Source: a virus. Taken from it: a stretch of DNA of 25,405 bases. The notes beneath the pieces were generated by a model. That model worked only from the letters and a program-made list of their open reading frames with translations. It did no database searches and was not told the DNA's origin. The stretch covers positions 1-25,405 of IMG/VR virus record IMGVR_UViG_3300027668_001658; one strand, written 5' to 3'. A program made the position numbers and the translations under genes. This document shows positions 20,112 through 25,405 of this stretch, in pieces. Numbering within the stretch: position 1 is the first letter of the stretch; every line of letters starts with the position of its first letter.

Positions 20112-20619
20112 TGTAAAGTGGGATGCCCCTTTAACAAAAGAGCAAAGAGCAAATCCAGTTGTCTATTCTGCGAAAATTGATCTTCCTAGCATGATAAAGA
20201 TACCTACTGACTCAGAGCTTGAAATAATATTTAAAACAAAAGGCTATAAACTGCAAACGTGGGGGAGGTCAAAAGATGAGCGCGGAAAAGAAATAAAAAC
20301 AAATGACCCGCATTGGATTGGAGTTAGAAATGGCACTCCTTTGCATACTGATAAGGCTTATCCTAGATATTCTCATCATTTAAAGGTAAGGGTTGATGAT
20401 GGAATAGTTGTAAGAGGAGTTGATAAAACCGAGCTTCTTTTAGAGAGAGGTGTTTTTTATATTTTGGATACTCACAGCCCCCATCAAGTTCTGCACAAAA
20501 AGGAAAGTGCTGTATGGAATGTTGCAGTATCTATTGATTCCCACGTTCTACTTGACCCTATGGAGTGCATAAAGAAAAGCATCCAATTTGCGGCATCCAC
20601 TAAGATAACTAAAAGATGA
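20104..20619 (+). CDS. Possible 2-oxoglutarate/Fe(II) oxygenase-fold protein
   Basis: 171 residues from the ATG at 20104 (MADVKWDAPL), 9 bases after AGGG; the ATG at 20095 abuts that site. GTPLHTD gives His81-x-Asp83, and DTHSPHQV gives a distal His (127, or 124), the two halves of a facial-triad iron site on a beta-rich jelly-roll. The 2OG-binding Arg is not evident at its usual position; Lys132/133 or a non-2OG cupin role are alternatives. If an oxygenase, it could hydroxylate a base or amino acid ahead of glycosyltransfer. Overlaps both neighbours. Confidence 0.5.
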   Translation: MADVKWDAPLTKEQRANPVVYSAKIDLPSMIKIPTDSELEIIFKTKGYKLQTWGRSKDERGKEIKTNDPHWIGVRNGTPLHTDKAYPRYSHHLKVRVDDGIVVRGVDKTELLLERGVFYILDTHSPHQVLHKKESAVWNVAVSIDSHVLLDPMECIKKSIQFAASTKITKR

Positions 20620-21794
20620 AAATATTTCTTAAAGATAACGTATTTGATGAAGCTATAGAAAGAATAACTTTCTTGTTCCGAGAGTTTGATGAAGTGGTAG
20701 TCAGCTTTAGCGGGGGCAAAGATAGCACCGTAACGCTTGAAATGGCGCTGTTAGTTGCTGAAAAAGAGGGCAAATTACCCCTTACAGTGATGATGCTTGA
20801 CCAAGAGGCCGAGTGGCAAGCTGTTGTTGATTATGTAAAAAGGGTTATGTATCGCGACGAAGTGACCCCTCACTGGCTACAGGTGCCTATCAAATTATTT
20901 AATGCGACCACTATGGATTACCCTTGGTTGAACTGTTGGGATTTAAATGAAGAACACATGAGGGAGAAAGACCCTATAAGCATCAAAGAAAATACTTACG
21001 GTACTGATCGCTTTTATAATATGTTTCCCAAGTATCTGGCAAAGCATTACAAGGGTAAGTCAGTTGCTTTACTAGGGGGTGTCAGAGCAGAGGAAAGCCC
21101 AAACAGACGAGCAGGTTTGACTAATGGGGCTACCTATAAAGACATAACCTATGGCAAGGTCTACGATGAGAAGCAAGGCCATTATGTTTTCTATCCTTTG
21201 TATGATTGGAGCTATACCGATATTTGGAAAGCAATTCACGACCACAGTTGGGATTACTGCAAAATATATGACGAGTTTTATAGGTATGGGATAGCCCCAA
21301 TAAAAATGCGGGTGAGCAACCTTCACCATGAAACGGCTGTAGATCAGTTATTTTATTTGCATGAGCTAGAGGGTGACACTTGGAATGCGTTAACTAAAAG
21401 ACTTAAAGGCATTAATCAAACTAAGCATATGAAAAAAAATGAAATGTTTAGGGCTAATGAGTTGCCGTTTATGTTTAAAGATTGGAGGGAGTACAGAGAT
21501 CACCTTTGCGATAATCTAATACAAGATGATGGCATAAGGAAAAAGCTAGAGAAAAAGCATTTATGGATGGATGGAAAGTTTAGTGATATGAATAACATCC
21601 ATGAGATGTACAAAACCCAGATACTAGGGATACTTGCCAATGATTTTGAGTTTGCAAAAATAGGTAACTTTCTTGGTAGACCAGAAGTGATTAACTTTTT
21701 AAAGTTCAAGCGAGGGGTGGAAATTAACTGGAATCGTCCAGAGAGAGACCTTAGGTTCATAAAGCCACATCAGAGAGGCACTACCCATGAGTGA
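20616..21794 (+). CDS. IbrA-like PAPS-reductase family protein (DUF3440)
   Basis: 392 residues. VSFSGGKDSTV (PP-loop Ser32-Ser37), MMLDQEAEW, GGVRAEES and YPLYDWSYTDIW follow the PAPS-reductase/DUF3440 pattern. The C-terminal third is helical and lacks the Cys clusters of the 6731 protein, so an Fe-S role is unlikely. E. coli IbrA, of the same family, is encoded next to the ParB-like IbrB and controls expression of Eib genes; the biochemical role is unsettled. Here the same two-gene order occurs. Start overlaps the upstream stop by 4 bases. Confidence 0.88.
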   Translation: MKIFLKDNVFDEAIERITFLFREFDEVVVSFSGGKDSTVTLEMALLVAEKEGKLPLTVMMLDQEAEWQAVVDYVKRVMYRDEVTPHWLQVPIKLFNATTMDYPWLNCWDLNEEHMREKDPISIKENTYGTDRFYNMFPKYLAKHYKGKSVALLGGVRAEESPNRRAGLTNGATYKDITYGKVYDEKQGHYVFYPLYDWSYTDIWKAIHDHSWDYCKIYDEFYRYGIAPIKMRVSNLHHETAVDQLFYLHELEGDTWNALTKRLKGINQTKHMKKNEMFRANELPFMFKDWREYRDHLCDNLIQDDGIRKKLEKKHLWMDGKFSDMNNIHEMYKTQILGILANDFEFAKIGNFLGRPEVINFLKFKRGVEINWNRPERDLRFIKPHQRGTTHE

Positions 21795-22368
21795 TATACC
21801 AAACCAACCAATTAGCGATGTTTTATGGGTGTCTGTTGATGATGTAGAGCCAAACGACTACAACCCTAACTCAGTTGCAGGGCAAGAGATGAAATTGCTA
21901 CATACCTCAATCAAGCACGATGGTTATACACAGCCTATAGTTACAATCTACGATGAAGAAAAAAAGAAGTATGTGATTGTTGACGGCTTCCACAGATACT
22001 TTACCTGTAAGAACAACAAGGATATATTTGACACCACTCAAGGTAGGGTTCCAATAGTTGTAATCAAGAAAGATATTAATGAAAGGATGGCCGCTACAGT
22101 TAGGCACAATAGGGCAAGGGGACAGCACTCAGTAAGTGGCATGTCCAGTATGGTATTCTCTATGCTTGATAACGGTTGGAAGGATGAAGAGGTATGTAAT
22201 CACTTAGGGATGGAACCTGATGAGTTGCTTAGGTTAAAGCATATCACTGGATTCTCTAAGCTCTTTGCAGATACAGAATACAACAAAGCATGGGTAACAA
22301 AACACCAGATACGAATTAAGAAAGAATTTAAAGATTCGGAAAAGATAGAAAATAACGGTAACGGTTAA
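21787..22368 (+). CDS. IbrB-like ParB-domain protein
   Basis: 193 residues with a ParB nuclease-like domain: VSVDDVEPNDYNPN, IKHDGYTQPIVTI, VDGFHRYFT, then ATVRHNRARGQHS and a C-terminal helical part with HLGMEPDELLRL. The pattern is that of the IbrB family and many phage ParB-like genes located just upstream of terminase. It overlaps the IbrA-like gene by 8 bases with AGAGG as ribosome site. The pair probably acts together; whether on DNA is unknown. It directly precedes TerS, so a link to packaging or transcription of late genes is conceivable. Confidence 0.86.
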   Translation: MSDIPNQPISDVLWVSVDDVEPNDYNPNSVAGQEMKLLHTSIKHDGYTQPIVTIYDEEKKKYVIVDGFHRYFTCKNNKDIFDTTQGRVPIVVIKKDINERMAATVRHNRARGQHSVSGMSSMVFSMLDNGWKDEEVCNHLGMEPDELLRLKHITGFSKLFADTEYNKAWVTKHQIRIKKEFKDSEKIENNGNG

Positions 22369-22372
22369 GCAT

Positions 22373-22933
22373 ATGGCAATCAAGTTAACAGAAGATCTAA
22401 AACTAGCTATTAGAGATGAGTTTGTTCACGGAGTGACTAACGAGGAGGGTGTGAGACAGTACCCAACTATGAAGGCTCTAGTGATAAAGCATGGGGTATC
22501 CAGCACTACCCTTTACAGCTACTCATCCGATGAGAACTGGCAAGGCCAGAAAAACCAAGTTCAGACAGACATTCAAGAGAAGGTTGATGCTGATAGGGTT
22601 GAGCGAATGGTGTCTGACAGCAAAAGGCTAGACGATACGGCCATCCAGATAGCTCAAGCACTATTAGGTAGGGTAGGCCGAAAGCTACAAAAGGCTTATC
22701 AAGAAGAGGCTAACAACCCCGCTGTTGAGGCTATATCTATGCAAGAGCTACAGGCGGCTTCTCACGTTGCACAGAACGCCCAAAAACTTGGGAAACTCGC
22801 ACTAGGCGAAGCACAGGAAATTTCAAAGGTATCCGCAAATGTCAGCAATCCAGAAGCCTTCCACCGAGTTATGGACCAACTTGACGAGCTTGCGAACGCA
22901 AAGTCACAAGGCGGTAGCAAGTCTCTACACTGA
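22373..22933 (+). CDS. Terminase small subunit (candidate)
   Basis: 186 residues. N-terminal HTH-like segment (FVHGVTNEEGVRQYPTMKALVIKHGVSSTTLYSY), followed by long charged helices (IQEKVDADRVERMVSDSKRLDDTA... and EAISMQELQAASHVAQNAQKL) suited to oligomerisation. Such a layout, with the large subunit immediately downstream, identifies a DNA-recognising small terminase subunit. No specific family motif was recognised. Its 3' end overlaps the TerL start by 95 bases. Confidence 0.75.
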   Translation: MAIKLTEDLKLAIRDEFVHGVTNEEGVRQYPTMKALVIKHGVSSTTLYSYSSDENWQGQKNQVQTDIQEKVDADRVERMVSDSKRLDDTAIQIAQALLGRVGRKLQKAYQEEANNPAVEAISMQELQAASHVAQNAQKLGKLALGEAQEISKVSANVSNPEAFHRVMDQLDELANAKSQGGSKSLH

Positions 22934-24140
22934 TTGGCTATCTACAGCTAGGCCGACTCAACTAACTCCAGTTGGTGATTGGAATATATGGCTCATCCTT
23001 GCTGGTAGGGGGTGGGGTAAGACTAGAACAGGGGCATCCGATGCGTTGCTTTACGCTCTTAGAAATCCAAATGTTCAGGTAGCCGTACTAGCTCCTACGT
23101 TTGGAGATATTAGAAGGGTTGCCTTTGGCGGGGTGTCAGGGATACTAAAAACCTGCCCAGAGGAGTGTATGCTCAAGGGTAGGGGTCAGGGTTACAATTC
23201 ATCTGCATCTGAAATACGCTTGTTTAATGGCTCTATAATTTATGGGTTTTCTGCTACTGAGCCAGAGCGTTTACGAGGTCCACAGTTTCACAGAGCTTGG
23301 TGTGATGAGCTTGCGGCATGGAGATACCCAGAAGCCTTTGACCAGCTAATGTTTGGCTTACGTCTAGGTGAGAACCCCAAGTGCATCATTACCACCACAC
23401 CCAAACCCACGCCTCTCATCCGTAAGTTGCTAGATAGAAAGGATGTGGTTGTTACTACAGGTAACACTTTTGAGAACTCTGATAACTTAGCGGCATCTAC
23501 GCTGGCTATGCTAAAGGAAAAGTATGAAGGGACTGCGCTGGGTAGGCAGGAACTCTATGCGGAAGTGCTTGATAACCTAGAGGGGGCGCTATGGAATCAC
23601 AGTATGATAGACGCTTGCAGGTTGCCGAGAGACACCAAGCCAGAGTTTACTAAAATAATTGTAGCGGTTGACCCAGCGGTTACTGCTAACGCTGATTCTG
23701 ACGAGTCAGGGATTGTTGTAGTAGGAAAAGACGCTGAGAAGAAGTATTATCTGTTAGATGATCGTTCTGGTGTCTATACTCCAAACGATTGGGCAAGGCT
23801 CTCTGTAGAGCTTTATCACACATGGCAAGCTAACCTGATCGTTGCGGAAGTTAACAATGGCGGTGATTTAGTTGAGAGTCTAATTAGAAGCGTTGATGTA
23901 AACTGCAAGTATAGATCGGTTCATGCTAGTAGAGGAAAGATGCTTAGAGCGGAGCCAATATCAGCGTTATACGAGCAAGGCAAAGTCCACCACATTGGAA
24001 TTTATCCAGAGCTAGAAGAACAGATGTGTACTTACACAGGTGACAGGCCAAAACCCTCCCCCGATAGGCTTGATGCCTTGGTATGGGGATTAACTGAATT
24101 AAGCAAATCATCAGGTGATATTGCTTGGAGAATTTCATAA
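22839..24140 (+). CDS. Terminase large subunit
   Basis: 433 residues. The ATPase half has Walker A AGRGWGKTRTG (55-65), a Walker B-like strand RAWCDELAAW, and a coupling-motif-like IITTTPKPT segment. The C-terminal half has the RNase H-like nuclease elements IVAVDPAV and, later, SPDRLDALVWGLTEL (terminase_6C type). It pumps DNA into procapsids and cuts it. ATG 22839 has AAAGG upstream; this gives a 95-base overlap with TerS and no closer start exists in frame except internal TTG codons. Length is typical for the family. Confidence 0.92.
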   Translation: MSAIQKPSTELWTNLTSLRTQSHKAVASLYTDWLSTARPTQLTPVGDWNIWLILAGRGWGKTRTGASDALLYALRNPNVQVAVLAPTFGDIRRVAFGGVSGILKTCPEECMLKGRGQGYNSSASEIRLFNGSIIYGFSATEPERLRGPQFHRAWCDELAAWRYPEAFDQLMFGLRLGENPKCIITTTPKPTPLIRKLLDRKDVVVTTGNTFENSDNLAASTLAMLKEKYEGTALGRQELYAEVLDNLEGALWNHSMIDACRLPRDTKPEFTKIIVAVDPAVTANADSDESGIVVVGKDAEKKYYLLDDRSGVYTPNDWARLSVELYHTWQANLIVAEVNNGGDLVESLIRSVDVNCKYRSVHASRGKMLRAEPISALYEQGKVHHIGIYPELEEQMCTYTGDRPKPSPDRLDALVWGLTELSKSSGDIAWRIS

Positions 24141-25405
24141 TGGCTATATTTGATAGGTTTAGAGCAAAAACAGTAGAACCAGTAAGCACCAAGAACTCAT
24201 CTATGGTCGGGTATTTCGGAGTAGGGTCTACCCAGCCAACAAACTACCAATACGAAGATTTAGCATCAGAAGGGTACATGAAGAACGCTATCGTTTATCG
24301 GTGCGTTAATGAAATAGCAAAAGGTGCGTCAGGTGTGCCATTCAAGATATGCAATGCTGATGGGGATGAAATAGAGAACCATCCAGCTAAAAGCCTTCTC
24401 AAAAGACCCAACCCACTTCAAAGCTATTCTGAGTTTATGAACGCCTTATTTGGCTATCTTCTTTTATCTGGCAATAGCTATATGCTGAAGGTGGCGGGTA
24501 TTAGTAACGTCCCTAAAGAATTGCACCTTCTACGTCCCGATAGAATTACCATTAGCGGTGGTCGCGGGGCTATGCCAGCAAGGTATGATTACAAGGTAAA
24601 CGGACGAACTGAGGCTGTTTATGATGTAGACCAAGATAGCGGATTTAGTGAGTTAAAGCAGACTAAGCTATGGAACCCGCTTGATGACTTTTACGGCCTA
24701 TCACCACTTAACGCGGCCGCTGTTGAAGTTGACCAACATAACCTATCAAGCAAGCACAACATTAACCTTCTCAATAATGGAGCTAGGCCATCAGGGGCAG
24801 TTATATTTAAGCCTAAAGATTCAGACGGTTTTGCAACCAGCCTAACCGCAGGGCAACGACAGCAACTTATGACTGATCTAAATAATAGGTTCTCTGGAAC
24901 TGATAATGCAGGTAGGCCGATGCTGTTAGAGGGTGATTTTGATTGGAAAGAGATGGGGCTGTCACCCAAGGATATGGACTTTATTAACCTAAAACACATG
25001 AGTGCAACCGATATTGCCATGTGTTTTGGCGTCCCTAGTCAGTTGGTTGGCGTACCAGACGCACAAACTTACTCAAATGTAGCTGAGGCGCGATTGGCTC
25101 TTTATGAAGAAACAATATTGCCTATGCTATCAAAGGTTCAGTCAGATATTAACGAATGGCTGATGCCTCAATTTAGCGAGGATGTTTACTTTAAGTTTGA
25201 CACCGACGAGATACCAGCCTTGTCAGAGCGCAGAAAGAGAATCTATGACAATGTTATCGGTGCAGTAAAGGAAGGCATCATGACTAGGAACGAGGCAAGA
25301 GAGCGCCTTGGCCTAAACGCTATTGATGGAGCGGATGGCTTGTTGGTTAACGCTAGTTTATTCCCTTTGAATGAAGGGCTACCAGATGCCCCAGTAGAGG
25401 AAGAA
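24140..25405 (+). CDS. Portal protein, HK97 family (3' partial)
   Basis: Open from the ATG at 24140 (TAATG overlap with TerL) to the window end: MAIFDRFRAK... with NAIVYRCVNEIAKGASGVPF, ENHPAKSLLKRPNP, SEFMNALFGYLLLSGNSYM, LHLLRPDRITI, DDFYGLSPLNAA, and later ATDIAMCFGVPSQLVGVPDAQTYSNVAEARLALYEETI. This is the HK97-type portal pattern (Phage_portal, PF04860). The portal forms the dodecameric ring through which DNA enters. A protease and capsid gene are expected beyond the right edge. Confidence 0.93.
   Translation, partial: MAIFDRFRAKTVEPVSTKNSSMVGYFGVGSTQPTNYQYEDLASEGYMKNAIVYRCVNEIAKGASGVPFKICNADGDEIENHPAKSLLKRPNPLQSYSEFMNALFGYLLLSGNSYMLKVAGISNVPKELHLLRPDRITISGGRGAMPARYDYKVNGRTEAVYDVDQDSGFSELKQTKLWNPLDDFYGLSPLNAAAVEVDQHNLSSKHNINLLNNGARPSGAVIFKPKDSDGFATSLTAGQRQQLMTDLNNRFSGTDNAGRPMLLEGDFDWKEMGLSPKDMDFINLKHMSATDIAMCFGVPSQLVGVPDAQTYSNVAEARLALYEETILPMLSKVQSDINEWLMPQFSEDVYFKFDTDEIPALSERRKRIYDNVIGAVKEGIMTRNEARERLGLNAIDGADGLLVNASLFPLNEGLPDAPVEEE

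Overview
The window reads as a contiguous piece of a tailed double-stranded DNA phage genome (or a prophage of one) from an AT-leaning Gram-negative host, probably a marine gammaproteobacterium. The siphovirus or podovirus-like assignment rests on an HK97-type portal, a TerL with a canonical Walker box, an S74 (endosialidase-chaperone) tail fibre, and dense, overlapping small genes. No integrase, tRNA, rRNA, IS element or CRISPR array was seen, so nothing here proves lysogeny. The host assignment is inference.

Layout. (1) Positions 1-5654, plus strand: the 3' part of a very long, repeat-built tail fibre ending in an S74 autoprocessing chaperone, a small unknown protein, then a lysis block (three-helix-family holin, M15 metallopeptidase endolysin, a small unknown protein) ending with a staphylococcal-nuclease-fold nuclease. 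(2) Positions 5697-13173, minus strand: a long early operon of small proteins driven by several sigma70-like promoters. Recognisable members are a PAPS-reductase-like PP-loop protein, an XRE regulator, a DUF3846-like protein, a DUF968-like HNH protein, a cytidylyltransferase, an SSB-like protein, an ERF single-strand annealing protein and a PD-(D/E)XK exonuclease. The last three form a recombination set. (3) Positions 13174-13273: a divergent control region with two back-to-back promoters whose -35 boxes touch. (4) Positions 13274-16535, plus strand: a Cro-like regulator, a winged-helix replication protein whose own gene carries four palindromic iterons followed by an AT-rich stretch (a lambda-O-like candidate origin), a gp4/Twinkle-type primase-helicase, a Vsr/DUF559-like nuclease-fold protein, a second XRE regulator and a coiled-coil protein. 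(5) Positions 16536-17038: gene-free AT-rich DNA with two families of imperfect direct repeats, closed by a strong bidirectional terminator. (6) Positions 17039-18519, minus strand: a two-gene unit of gamma-glutamylcyclotransferase and amidoligase. (7) Positions 18696-25405, plus strand: ParB-domain protein, small unknown protein, glycosyltransferase-like protein, 2OG-Fe(II)-oxygenase-like protein, IbrA-like PAPS reductase and IbrB-like ParB protein, then TerS, TerL and portal (cut by the window end).

The two most interesting observations are the iteron array inside the replication gene, and the cassette between 18.7 and 22.4 kb. The latter pairs a possible oxygenase and glycosyltransferase with PP-loop and ParB-fold proteins immediately upstream of packaging, which suggests modification of DNA or another phage product. 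A duplicated 19-bp operator-like motif over two early promoters and the amidoligase/cyclotransferase pair also merit attention. All family names come from motif recognition by eye; no database search was run.
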